Positions 16,099-25,061 of a DNA stretch of 33,464 nucleotides are shown here, in pieces. A model generated the notes under the pieces. It was not told the origin of the DNA. It made no database searches and worked only from the letters and a program-made list of their open reading frames with translations. Position numbers and translations under genes: made by a program. Each line of letters starts with the position of its first letter. Within the stretch, counting starts at the first letter, position 1. The stretch comes from Acidobacteriota bacterium (GTDB taxonomy: Bacteria; Acidobacteriota; Terriglobia; Terriglobales; Acidobacteriaceae): NCBI GenBank assembly GCA_023410055.1, contig JAEYQK010000107.1:1-33464 (forward strand), written 5' to 3'.

Positions 16099-18873
16099 TC
16101 ACTGTGCTGCCGTTTTCGTTTCTTTGCTCGTAGTGTCGATCCAGTAAACATCCTGGTCGCGTGTCAACACGAACGCACGTTTGCCGTCCGCGCTGAACCG
16201 CATCCAAGAAACACGCGTCGGAAACTTATACTCCTGCACTTTCTGCAGAGTCGCCAGTGAATAGGCGGTAACCTGCCCCGGTTCGTTTTCCAGTAACAAC
16301 AAATCTTCTTTAGGAGACATCGCGGATGTCCGCCCAAAGTAGACTGCCTTCTCCTCACCCGTCAAAGTCGAATAGAGCAATACCCGATTGTGGTTATCAG
16401 CGATCGCAAGCCAATGGGCACCGCCCTTCACTTCGTCCGGTTTGAACGACCCCTTTCCCGTGTCGATGACAACCGACCCCAGCTTCTTTCCTGTCTTCGC
16501 ATCGACCACCATCAGAACTGCCGCTCCCTTTTTGTCTTTCAGCGCGTCATAGCGACTCTTCAGTGCAGGATCTGCGCTGATCTGCTCCTTTAGGTGGCTG
16601 GCTCGTGCATCCCAGCCAAAAACGGCAGTGCCAAGTGCGCTATCCACGCTGATCCCCGGCACATCAAAGGGGAACGGTTGCGTCCACAAAGCGCTGTGCG
16701 TCAGAACATCCCGGAACTCCAGATTGCAGTTTGCGGAGAGGTCGTCTCCCTTCGTGGGTTTGAGCGTAATCAGATAATCTCCCGCTTGCCAGACCCGTTC
16801 AACCACCTTCCTGTCAGCTTCATAAATGGGTTGCGCATCCAGCGTTCCGAGGTCCATGTCGACCACCGAGCGCTTAACCTCACTCTTATTCGGAAAGTCC
16901 GCGACGAAGCGACCACCCTGCCCGACCGAGGCACCATTGAAGCCGCGCACGTGCACAAGTCGCTGACCGCTCGCCAGATTCCACACCCCGCCGCGACTGC
17001 GTTGTGATAGTGCCAGCACCTGCAAGTCCGGGCTCACATCGATTGCCCTTAAGCTTCCAATGGAGCTTTTCGGCAGTTGAACGCTTGCCAAGGATTTGTT
17101 CTCGCCGATCACCCGTAAATGGACTTCACCACTGTTCTGTTCGAACGCGAAGATATTCCCGAACGCGTCGACAGCATTGCCCGGAGCTCCAATCACGCGA
17201 CTCTTTTTCAAGTCCGCCAATCCGGCGGGGTAGTTCTTCAACGGTCGGACAATCAGGAAGTCGCCTTTTGTCACGCCGGTTAGGGAGTTCGCGACCAGCA
17301 AAATGTCTTTGTCGATGATTGCTCCCGATGGGAACGAAACCACTGCTGACTTATCCCCCTTCTCGCCCGCAATGCCGGCCAGATTCCCTGCGCCTGTGAA
17401 CGTAAAATGGCTCTGCATCAATTCTTTGATCTTGCCTTTCAGATCGACGGGCTTCATCGTCGCCAACTCCACCGCTACCGCCGAGCCTCCCCGACCAGCC
17501 ACCAGGTATCGCGCGTCTGGAGAAAATTGCATATCGATCACGGTGGCGTTCCGCGGGTCCGTTAGCATCGCGAGGTACAATCCTAGATTGTCAACGTAAG
17601 CAACTTGGTAGAAACCCTTCCTTTCGAACGGTATCGCGCCCGTCGCCACGTCTATAATTCGCAATCCAAGCTTTCCGTCAAGACAGCTTAAGTACTTGCC
17701 ATCTGGAGAGAGTGCCGTTTGCGCGCACTCAAATGCTAGGGCAAGTTCGTTCACCGACGCGCGCTTCCGCTCCTCAACATTCCACCGCTCCACCCGAAGC
17801 GCCGGGTTGTAGAACACGATGGAACCGCTGTCTGGCGTGAATGCCGCGTTATAGGCATCCGGCGCATCAATGCTAAACAGCACCGACAGAGGCTCGCGCT
17901 TCAAGACGAAAATCGTGCTGTCGTCCTGGGCCAGAAGATACTTTCCGTCGCGGCTGAAACGAAGATGGTTGATGTCAGCGCGTAATGGCGGCGTAATCTG
18001 CTTGTGGGCGATCAGTCCCGGTATCTGTTCCTTCTTAGCAGGCGTATACTCCACCACTGCGGCACGCCATTTTTGAAAGTCAGCATCTCGGTCCGCCTTT
18101 CCGATGCACTGGCTCGGCAGCGACTCCGCCGCCTTCAGCGCTTCCCGCAAACGCTTTGCTCCCGGTTGCGTCGTGCCGAAAAAGTCCGTAAGCCAATTGC
18201 CTGTCTTGCCTTGGGTCTCGGCGAAACGGTCCCAGACTTCAGCTAAGATTTTCGGGTCGTACCCTGCCCGCGCCATAGCGTACATCGCTAGCTCATCGGC
18301 ATTGAGCTGTTCCCGCTCCACGCGGTCAGGCATGCTCAATTGTTTTCGTCTAACATTGTCGATGAGTTGGTTGTACTTCTCGAATATGTCCGCTCTGTCC
18401 CCAACCGAAGTCACTCCGAGCACACGCTGGAACAGCAGACTCATTCGCAGATCGGCATCGTGAGTGACAACATGTGCCGATTCGTGCGCCAGAATACTCG
18501 CAAGTTCGTCTTCACTCTTAACAAACGCGACCATTTTCCGCGTGACGTAAACACGCCCCCCTGGCATCGTGAAAGCGTTCACTACCGGGAGATCGCTAAG
18601 GCGAAAGCGAATGGGCATGTCCGTTGGAAGCACCTTCACGATGCGGTCGCCAACTGCTTGAAGCCTTGCATTCAGTACTTCATCTGAAACCACCCCAAAA
18701 CTAAGCGCCTCTTGCCGGTCCGCAATTATGTCTCCCAGATCACGCTCCTGCTGCGGTGAGAAGATATTGCCCTGAGCAGGATGAATAGGCGGCAACACCG
18801 GACATCCATCCTGCGCAACCGTGGACATGCAGAAAAGCAGTACAACGAATAAGGCCGTGATCGTGTTTCTCAT
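16099..18873 (-). CDS. Exported M48 metalloprotease fused to a beta-propeller domain
   Basis: The ATG at 18873, with GGGAG six bases upstream, starts a signal peptide (MRNTITALFVVLLFCMSTVAQ) and gives 924 residues. The frame runs back to a TTG at 18891 that lacks such a site. The protease domain (about 35-260) has HESAH (130-134) and a third zinc ligand in NADELAMYAMARAGYDP (Glu194). From about residue 300 onward come repeated beta-propeller blades, seen as recurring phrases such as LRFSRDGKYLLAQ, TALSPDGKYLSCLD, MQFSPDARYLVAGRGG and MRFSADGKRAFVL. The propeller may be a substrate or partner platform. It is unusually long for an M48 protease. It faces the other M48 gene tail to tail. Confidence 0.9.
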   Translation of the reverse strand: MRNTITALFVVLLFCMSTVAQDGCPVLPPIHPAQGNIFSPQQERDLGDIIADRQEALSFGVVSDEVLNARLQAVGDRIVKVLPTDMPIRFRLSDLPVVNAFTMPGGRVYVTRKMVAFVKSEDELASILAHESAHVVTHDADLRMSLLFQRVLGVTSVGDRADIFEKYNQLIDNVRRKQLSMPDRVEREQLNADELAMYAMARAGYDPKILAEVWDRFAETQGKTGNWLTDFFGTTQPGAKRLREALKAAESLPSQCIGKADRDADFQKWRAAVVEYTPAKKEQIPGLIAHKQITPPLRADINHLRFSRDGKYLLAQDDSTIFVLKREPLSVLFSIDAPDAYNAAFTPDSGSIVFYNPALRVERWNVEERKRASVNELALAFECAQTALSPDGKYLSCLDGKLGLRIIDVATGAIPFERKGFYQVAYVDNLGLYLAMLTDPRNATVIDMQFSPDARYLVAGRGGSAVAVELATMKPVDLKGKIKELMQSHFTFTGAGNLAGIAGEKGDKSAVVSFPSGAIIDKDILLVANSLTGVTKGDFLIVRPLKNYPAGLADLKKSRVIGAPGNAVDAFGNIFAFEQNSGEVHLRVIGENKSLASVQLPKSSIGSLRAIDVSPDLQVLALSQRSRGGVWNLASGQRLVHVRGFNGASVGQGGRFVADFPNKSEVKRSVVDMDLGTLDAQPIYEADRKVVERVWQAGDYLITLKPTKGDDLSANCNLEFRDVLTHSALWTQPFPFDVPGISVDSALGTAVFGWDARASHLKEQISADPALKSRYDALKDKKGAAVLMVVDAKTGKKLGSVVIDTGKGSFKPDEVKGGAHWLAIADNHNRVLLYSTLTGEEKAVYFGRTSAMSPKEDLLLLENEPGQVTAYSLATLQKVQEYKFPTRVSWMRFSADGKRAFVLTRDQDVYWIDTTSKETKTAAQ

Positions 18874-19233
18874 GCGGTGCTCCCGGCACAAACGTTATCG
18901 ATTTAGGCGAAACGAGAGTCGCAGAATTGTAAGTGAGCCGAAGGCGGAGTTCAACATGTGTCAACCCTCGTCTCCCATCCCAACCGCTGCAAGACATTGA
19001 ATTCACATGAAAAACAATGTCGGCGATCCTGTCGGGTTTCGACCCTGATCTCTGCCATACTTATGTATGAGGTGTACGCGTGCGAGGTTCTGGAGTCCAA
19101 TAGCCCGATGACTAGATGGCCCGATCCCCTGTTGCCGCAGACTAAGTCCTATGAATCGCAGTACTTAGGCAAAGATATTAGCTAAGTGCCCTTATTTGCA
19201 ACAAATCACCGACTGAGGGGGAGGCGAGGGGGC
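18874..19233. other. Intergenic region between mglA and the M48/propeller gene
   Basis: I see no gene, tRNA or repeat-family copy in these 360 bases, which follow mglA and precede the M48/propeller gene, both on the minus strand. There are two weak hairpins: CATAC/GTATG near 19060-19070, and ACTTAG (19163-19168) with CTAAGT (19182-19187). The latter could sit at the end of the mglA transcript, but no T tract follows. Confidence 0.4.
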
Positions 19234-19818
19234 TCAGCCCTTCTTCAGTTCGAGGAAGACCTGTCTGGCTACTTCTTTCAGCGTTTCGAACACTCCGGTG
19301 CCTTGGCAGGCAACGGACTCAAACACCGGCTCCGACTTGCTGACGAGCTCTTTCTTCAACTCGTCAATCGAGAGCACGTTCGGTAGGTCGCGCTTATTCA
19401 GTTGCAGGACGTAGGGGATCGTCTTCAGGTCGTACCCGTGCTCGACCAGATTCCCCTTCAGGTTGTCGAGCGCCTCAATGTTGGCGTCCATTCGCTCTTC
19501 CTGCGAATCCGCCACGAACACAACACCATCGACGCCACGAAGGATCAGCTTGCGGCTAGCGTCGTAGAAAACCTGTCCTGGAACGGTATACAGGTGAAAC
19601 CGGGTCCGGAACCCACGCACAGTACCAAGGTCGAGAGGCAGGAAATCGAAAAACAGGGTACGATCAGTTTCCGTGGCAAGCGAAATCATCTTGCCTTTGG
19701 ATTTATTGCCGGTCTTGTCATAGATCCATTGCAGATTGGTGGTCTTCCCGCCTAGGCCGGGACCATAGTACACCACCTTGCAATTGATTTCGCGAGCGGC
19801 AAAATTGATGAAGCTCAA
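19234..19818 (-). CDS. mglA: MglA-type small GTPase
   Basis: MglA is a Ras-like GTPase that sets cell polarity and controls gliding and type IV pilus motility. The 194-residue protein shows the family's Walker A (YYGPGLGGKTTNL, residues about 17-29), the characteristic TVPGQ (78-82, in place of the usual DxxGQ), and NKRD (141-144) for guanine recognition. The start is a TTG at 19818, chosen because MSFINFAAREINCKVVYYGP matches the conserved start of MglA proteins and AGAGG lies about six bases upstream. The MglB (roadblock/LC7) partner is not adjacent. PilT in the same window makes a motility role plausible, but the two genes are 9 kb apart. Confidence 0.93.
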   Translation of the reverse strand: MSFINFAAREINCKVVYYGPGLGGKTTNLQWIYDKTGNKSKGKMISLATETDRTLFFDFLPLDLGTVRGFRTRFHLYTVPGQVFYDASRKLILRGVDGVVFVADSQEERMDANIEALDNLKGNLVEHGYDLKTIPYVLQLNKRDLPNVLSIDELKKELVSKSEPVFESVACQGTGVFETLKEVARQVFLELKKG

Positions 19819-20025
19819 GACCAGCCTCTAAATGACACAAACTGTGTGATTACAACATCATGCATCTAATTCTGGGAATCCGAGATGCTGCTCGTTTTAT
19901 ACCACACCGATTACCTTCCGCAGCACCTATTTCCAAACTGCTTCTCTGCCAGAATCCTCAGAAGTCACTGCACAATCGTAATACCTGTAGCTCGGCTCAT
20001 TGCAGGTTACCTTCGTTATTGTAAT

Positions 20026-21435
20026 TTACGGCTTCTTTTGCCCGGGCCTTTCCGGAGGCAACGGGTAGTACCCGTCACGCGCATAGATCCTCAGCCCCGG
20101 CTTGTTTACCCTGACTTCAATCGTCCGATAAGCGCTCGACGGCGTGGCGCGAGTCGTGTATCCCAGCGTGTACTGGTTGCGCGCTTCCTCAGTGACTCGG
20201 GAGTAAGCCGATTCAATCGCGTCCTGTGTGAACTCGGTGAAGACTTGTCCACCAGTAGCAGAAGCATACTTCGGCAGGATATTGCCCGTTCCAGTTCTCG
20301 GAATGTTCAACTTCTGCAGTTTGCCATATATCGGAATCGCCGCTCCGCCAACTCCAACGGCGTAAACCATGATGTCGTTGGAAAGCAGCACCTTCATCAC
20401 GTCCGCATAGCTGGCCACGCTACCCAGTTCGCGTCCATCGCTGATGATGAACAGAATCTTGCGGTACTCGGTTCCGGCAGCTGCTTCTGCTCTGCGCGCG
20501 CGATCCCTCCGCGCCAGATCTTGCGCCGCCGCCAGAATCGCGTCATTCAGTACCCGAGACTGCTCAATCGGGCCACTCGGCATCGTCTCGATATTCGGAG
20601 TGTTGTCCATCTTGCGGCCATTGATGACCGGTCCTGATTGGCCCAACGGTCCTCCCACAACGGGTGCCCCCGAATTCGCACCCCTTTGTGACTTAAGCTG
20701 TCGCAACATTGAAGTCGATATTTTGTCCGCCGGTGTCAATTCCTGCCATTTCTTTACCGTATTCCCATAGGAATAGATGGAAACCTCGTCGAATTGTCCG
20801 AACGCGCCTACTAGTGCGGGAAGAGTCTGCCTGACCTTGGAAAGCTCGGTGTCAGACATACCAAGATCGATTACCACAGCGGCCGAGAGAGGGAAGGGAT
20901 CGCTGGTGAAGAACCGCAGTTTCTGCTTAACGCCCTCTTCGTAAATGGAAAAGTCGTTCGCGAGCAGGCCTGGCACCAAGTGCCCGTCACGGTCCTTTAC
21001 CGTCACCGGAACCGTTACAAAGTTCACGTTCTTGCGTATGACCGTCAGCTCTTCCCTGGAACCAGGATCCGGGGCCACTACAGTTCCGATCGGTGCTGTT
21101 TGGATATTCGCTCTAGGGGGCGGGACCGGTGCAGCCTGCTCATCCCCTTGCTCATCAGCCGATCTCGGTAGCGGGGCGTTGGGCGACACCGGACCCTGCG
21201 GAGGCGCCGCCTGCTCAGGGACAACAGGTGTTGGGGTGGTGGGCGGCGGGTTCTGAGGCGCGTTATTCTGCGGCCTAGGAGCATCCGGAAGCTGGCTGGT
21301 CGAGTTCGTCTGCTGTCCCATCGCATGAACCGGAGCCAAGAAACAAGCTCCAAGGACAGCCCAAACCAGAGTCAGCGCGCATGCAATCCTAGTTATCCGA
21401 GCAAAACCGTTCCGAAACTTGCCTTCAGGGTACAT
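20026..21435 (-). CDS. VWA-domain protein of the acidobacterial VWFA-related family (degenerate MIDAS)
   Basis: The ATG at 21435 has AAAGGAG eight bases upstream and gives 469 residues; the frame extends 12 codons further without support. A signal peptide or anchor occupies about 8-38, followed by a long Pro/Gln-rich linker (about 45-125). The VWA-related domain runs from VNFVTVPVTVKDRDGHLVPGL to the C-terminus, ending in the family's NQYTLGYTT...YRTIEVRVNKPGLRIYARDGYYP. The metal-site motif, DxSxS in intact domains, reads DLGMS (Asp190 to Ser194): the first Ser is Gly. Metal binding may therefore be weak or lost. The downstream FIISDGRE strand is intact. It is transcribed divergently from the second VWA gene, 128 bases away. 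Confidence 0.87.
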   Translation of the reverse strand: MYPEGKFRNGFARITRIACALTLVWAVLGACFLAPVHAMGQQTNSTSQLPDAPRPQNNAPQNPPPTTPTPVVPEQAAPPQGPVSPNAPLPRSADEQGDEQAAPVPPPRANIQTAPIGTVVAPDPGSREELTVIRKNVNFVTVPVTVKDRDGHLVPGLLANDFSIYEEGVKQKLRFFTSDPFPLSAAVVIDLGMSDTELSKVRQTLPALVGAFGQFDEVSIYSYGNTVKKWQELTPADKISTSMLRQLKSQRGANSGAPVVGGPLGQSGPVINGRKMDNTPNIETMPSGPIEQSRVLNDAILAAAQDLARRDRARRAEAAAGTEYRKILFIISDGRELGSVASYADVMKVLLSNDIMVYAVGVGGAAIPIYGKLQKLNIPRTGTGNILPKYASATGGQVFTEFTQDAIESAYSRVTEEARNQYTLGYTTRATPSSAYRTIEVRVNKPGLRIYARDGYYPLPPERPGQKKP

Positions 21436-21563
21436 TAGCCCCGCTCCTTTCAAGCCCAGCACAACAACCAATCGTCTTCTCGCGTCTAATCCAGCAGCGC
21501 GACTTTTCCGGGATCACGATGTTCTAAGATAAATATAGACCGAGACCACGGCCCGGAGAAGGC

Positions 21564-22580
21564 ATGTATCCAAAGCTCAGAAAGCCTTACATGAGATTTA
21601 CCACCGCCGCCCTGTTGCTGGTCCTGCTGGTTCCCGTGTTCTCCGTGGGCCAGGACCAGCAGGAAGAGCAACTACCAACATTCAAATCTAACGTTAACGT
21701 CGTCAACTTGTTCTTCAACGTCAAGGACAAGAAAGGCCTTTTGATCCCCGGGCTGACCAAAACTGATTTTGAGGTGCTGGAAGACGGAAAACCTCAGACC
21801 ATCAAGTACTTTAGCTCGGAATCGAACCAACCGCTCACGCTGGGTATTTTGATCGACAGCAGCGCTAGCCAGGCTCGTGTGCTTGAGTACGAGAAGGAAG
21901 TTGGCGCGGCGTTCCTTCGCGATGTGCTGAAGCAAAAAGACGAAGCATTCGTCATCAGCTTCGATGTCACCGTTGATTTGCTTCAGGACTACACGAATTC
22001 CGCCCCGATGCTCAGCCGCGCCCTGAATCGTGCCAGGATCAATACCGGCGGAAGCGGTGGTGGGCTGCCAGGACTCGGCGGAGGGCCTTTCCCAACAAGT
22101 GCAGATCCCAAGGGCACGCTGCTCTTCGATGCGATCTATTTGGCGTCACACGACAAACTCGCTACCGAGGTGGGACGTAAGGCCATGATTGTCCTTACTG
22201 ATGGTGAGGACCAGGGCAGCCAACTGAAGATCAGGGACGCCATCGAGGCGGCGCAAAAAGCGGACGCAATCTGCTATGTCATTCTGATTGCCGATCGTGG
22301 ATTTTATGGCGGGGCTTATGGCGGGGACCGCGAAATGAAGAAACTTGCCGAAGAAACCGGTGGTCGCGCAATTGAAGCCTCCAACAAGCCAGAAAAACTC
22401 CGGGCTGCCTTTGACCAGATTGCGGCCGAATTGCGAAGCCAGTACTCCATCGGTTACACGCCTACAAACACCAAGCTGGACGGCTCCTATCGTAAGGTGG
22501 ACGTTGTTATGAAGGACAAGAACTATCGCATTCAGGCGCGAAAAGGCTATTACGCTGTGAATCAGCAAGAAGGAGACTAG
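21564..22580 (+). CDS. VWA-domain protein of the acidobacterial VWFA-related family (intact MIDAS)
   Basis: This 338-residue protein has a signal peptide (about 10-30) and then the VWA-related domain, without the long linker of its neighbours. NVVNLFFNVKDKKGLLIPGLTKTDFEVLEDGK opens the domain. The metal site ILIDSSASQ matches DxSxS, IVLTDGEDQGS is the second metal strand, and RSQYSIGYTP...YRIQARKGYYAV is the family C-terminus. The family's function is unknown; the fold normally mediates protein-protein contact, here probably in the periplasm or on the surface. GGAG lies five bases before the ATG. A terminator follows at 22630-22664. Confidence 0.9.
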   Translation: MYPKLRKPYMRFTTAALLLVLLVPVFSVGQDQQEEQLPTFKSNVNVVNLFFNVKDKKGLLIPGLTKTDFEVLEDGKPQTIKYFSSESNQPLTLGILIDSSASQARVLEYEKEVGAAFLRDVLKQKDEAFVISFDVTVDLLQDYTNSAPMLSRALNRARINTGGSGGGLPGLGGGPFPTSADPKGTLLFDAIYLASHDKLATEVGRKAMIVLTDGEDQGSQLKIRDAIEAAQKADAICYVILIADRGFYGGAYGGDREMKKLAEETGGRAIEASNKPEKLRAAFDQIAAELRSQYSIGYTPTNTKLDGSYRKVDVVMKDKNYRIQARKGYYAVNQQEGD

Positions 22581-22629
22581 CCACGGACTAAGCCCGCGCA
22601 TCATTCTGAAGCCAGAAGATAGACACAAG

Positions 22630-22664
22630 AAAGGCCGAGAATCGAATCCCGGCCTTTCTTTATT
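22630..22664 (+). terminator. Rho-independent terminator after the second VWA gene
   Basis: AAAGGCCG (22630-22637) and CGGCCTTT (22650-22657) form an 8-bp stem with a 12-base loop, followed by CTTTATT. It lies 50 bases after the plus-strand VWA stop codon. The convergent VWA gene ends at 22680 and may share it, though the minus-strand tail is less T-rich. Confidence 0.85.
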
Positions 22665-22679
22665 AACCCGCCTCTTCAC

Positions 22680-23843
22680 CTACTGCTTCGGTGCGAAATA
22701 ACCCTTTCTCGCCCGAACCTTTAGGTTCTTATGATTCTCAGCCAGAATCTCGATTGAATGATAACGCCCATCGGGGCGAAGCTCCGCCGGCTTGTAGGCC
22801 AATTGGTACTGGCTGCGAAGTTCATCCTGTATCTCGCTGAACGCGTTCGCCACGTCTTGCACTTTGAAGGGGAAGAACGCGCGTCCACCGGTTGCCTCGG
22901 CCAGACGTTCCAATACCTTGTCTCCGTGCAATTTCACGCCGCTTACGTTGGTGCTGATGGCGTAAATGATCACTTCGGCTCGCTGTGCCATTTCGATCGT
23001 TTCTTCACGCGTAACCCGGCTTTGATTGTCCTCTCCGTCGCTGAGAAGAATTATTGCGCGCCGGACCGAAGTGCCTGCCTGATCAGCTTTCATTAGCTTA
23101 TCCCGGCAAGCATAAAACAATGCGTCATACATCGCGGTACCACCGCCGGCCCGCAACATGTGGATACCTTTCGAAAGCTTCTCTGTGCTGTCGGTAAAGT
23201 CCTGGGTGACTTCCGCGGTCGTGTCGAACCCAATCACAAAAGCGCGATCTGACTTCGGTCGAACGATTTGGTTCAAGAACTCGATCGCGGATTCCTGCTC
23301 GAACGCAAAACGGTCCCGGATCGAATTGCTCGCATCAACAAGCAGTCCCACTCGAAGTGGCAAGTTGCTTTCTGCCCTGAAATCCCTGACCCGCTGCGGC
23401 GGCTGATTGTTGTCCAGCACCTTGAAGTCGGCCTGCTTCAAGTCCTTAATGAACCGGCCACGCTTGTCCGTCACCGTGAAGATCACGTTGACTTCTGTTA
23501 CTTCACGTTTGATCGTCGTTATGCTTGGGTCGTCTCCCGCGTCTCCCGCACTGCCCTTCGCGTTCTCCTCGTCAGCCTTTGCGGAATTTGCAACTGGCAC
23601 AGTGCTCTCGGTCGCCGCCTTTGCCGTTTCCGGTTGCACAGTTGTCTGGGTGGGTGCTGGCGCAGGCTGAGTCTGCTGCTGCGGTTTTGGCGCTTCCTGT
23701 GGCGGCGGAGCCTGCTGCCGCTGCATCTGTTCCTGCAGCGTTGCTGACGGTGCAGATGGTAACTCATTCTGATTCGAGGTCTGCGCCGAGGCGCCGAGCG
23801 TCGTTATGGCAAAAGCAAGGGTGATTACGGGAAGTTTGTTCAT
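22680..23843 (-). CDS. VWA-domain protein of the acidobacterial VWFA-related family (intact MIDAS, Pro/Gln linker)
   Basis: The ATG at 23843 gives 387 residues; the frame extends two codons to a TTG that I reject. A signal peptide (MNKLPVITLAFAITTLGASAQ) is followed by a low-complexity Pro/Gln/Ala linker (about 30-105). The VWA domain shows GLLVDASNSIRD (DxSxS intact), AIILLSDGEDNQS and the family C-terminus RSQYQLAYKP...LKVRARKGYFAPKQ. Layout matches the first VWA gene apart from the intact metal site. It lies 84 bases after rluD on the same strand, so readthrough from lgt-rluD is possible. The function is unknown. Confidence 0.9.
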   Translation of the reverse strand: MNKLPVITLAFAITTLGASAQTSNQNELPSAPSATLQEQMQRQQAPPPQEAPKPQQQTQPAPAPTQTTVQPETAKAATESTVPVANSAKADEENAKGSAGDAGDDPSITTIKREVTEVNVIFTVTDKRGRFIKDLKQADFKVLDNNQPPQRVRDFRAESNLPLRVGLLVDASNSIRDRFAFEQESAIEFLNQIVRPKSDRAFVIGFDTTAEVTQDFTDSTEKLSKGIHMLRAGGGTAMYDALFYACRDKLMKADQAGTSVRRAIILLSDGEDNQSRVTREETIEMAQRAEVIIYAISTNVSGVKLHGDKVLERLAEATGGRAFFPFKVQDVANAFSEIQDELRSQYQLAYKPAELRPDGRYHSIEILAENHKNLKVRARKGYFAPKQ

Positions 23844-23927
23844 TAGCAACTCTTAACCAGATTATACCTGCCGCAAACGTGAGCAGCGTTACCATTGTGC
23901 AGCATTCTTCTAGCCAATCGGTATCAC

Positions 23928-24953
23928 TTAGCTCCTAATTGCATCCAGAAAGCCGGTCAACTCCTTCGGTAACTGACTAGAGAATGAAACGGCTGTCCCC
24001 GTCTGGGGATGCCTGAACTCTATTGCGGCCGCGTGGAGGAAATTTCTATCCAAAGAAAGACGTTCCGGATCGCGGGACCTCCCAGACTGATCAACTCTCT
24101 TTCCCGAACTCCGCTTTCCAAAGGTACTCCTCAACTCGTGCGGGGCGCCGTACAGTGTATCTCCTACTACTGGATGTCCGACCGAGGCCATGTGGACCCG
24201 AATCTGATGAGTCCGCCCAGTGTCGATTTTGACTTCGACGAGTGCAAATTTTCCATATTGCGACTCAATACGTTCGAGCACTCGCCAGTGACTCACGGCC
24301 GTACGTCCTCCACTTCGCCGAGTCGTCATCCGTGTTCTGCGTACGGCGTCGCGGCTGATTTCAGCATCGATCGTTCCAGAATCCTGCTTGGGCCAGCCAT
24401 GGACCAGTGCCACGTACTTCTTGTTCACTATGCGGGAAGAGAATTGTTCGGCAAGCCTGCGGTGCGCCAGGTCATTTTTCGCGACAAGGATCAGTCCGCT
24501 TGTTTCGCGATCCAGTCGGTGCACAATCCCGGGCCGAATGGCACCGCCAACGTTCGATAGTGTCCCGAACCGGTGCAGTAGCGCGTTCACCAAAGTTCCG
24601 CGATTCCGCTCGTCGTCGGTAGCGCCTGCGCCGGCATGCACCATCATCCCGGCCGGTTTGTTAATGACTGCCAGATCGTCGTCCTCGTAAACAACATCGA
24701 GTGAGATCTCTTCCGCAATGGCCCGCAACGGCGGGCGCTCAGCCGGTTCGGTGACAACAACCACATCTTGCGCGCGCAATTTGTAGGAGGGTTTCTCCGC
24801 TCTTCCGGCGACCAACACTGCGCCTTGCTCGATGACCTGCTGAATTCTCGCGCGGCTGATGTCGGGAATATGTGCAACAAGAAACTGATCGAGACGCTTG
24901 GATGCGTCCTCGGGCGAGACTCTCAGTTCAATCGGATAGGTGATCTCAGGCAC
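23928..24953 (-). CDS. rluD: RluA/RluD-family 23S rRNA pseudouridine synthase
   Basis: This cytoplasmic enzyme converts specific uridines in 23S rRNA to pseudouridine. The 341-residue protein has an N-terminal S4 RNA-binding domain (about 13-70: RLDQFLVAHIPDISRARIQQVIEQGAVLVAG) and a catalytic domain with PGIVHRLDRETSGLIL, where Asp148 is the nucleophile. GRTHQIRVHMASVGHPVVGDTLYG follows. About 30 charged residues between LYG and NFLHAAAIEF are longer than usual. The start is a GTG at 24953 without a clear Shine-Dalgarno; PEITYPIELRV makes it plausible. It lies 108 bases after lgt. RluD is the best match, but RluC-type specificity cannot be excluded. Confidence 0.9.
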   Translation of the reverse strand: MPEITYPIELRVSPEDASKRLDQFLVAHIPDISRARIQQVIEQGAVLVAGRAEKPSYKLRAQDVVVVTEPAERPPLRAIAEEISLDVVYEDDDLAVINKPAGMMVHAGAGATDDERNRGTLVNALLHRFGTLSNVGGAIRPGIVHRLDRETSGLILVAKNDLAHRRLAEQFSSRIVNKKYVALVHGWPKQDSGTIDAEISRDAVRRTRMTTRRSGGRTAVSHWRVLERIESQYGKFALVEVKIDTGRTHQIRVHMASVGHPVVGDTLYGAPHELRSTFGKRSSGKRVDQSGRSRDPERLSLDRNFLHAAAIEFRHPQTGTAVSFSSQLPKELTGFLDAIRS

Positions 24954-25061
24954 AAGCCGATTAGCGCGTCAGACTATTTGGTGCCCCGTATCTGCCCGCT
25001 TTTGGCAGATGTGGGTTCAATGGGCGAGCCTTGCGTCCTCAGCGTCCTTTGCGTTGAAATC

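Noticed and set aside
24990..25010. ATCTGCC/GGCAGAT hairpin between lgt and rluD
   Set aside because: No T tract on the minus strand, and the genes appear cotranscribed; probably not a terminator.
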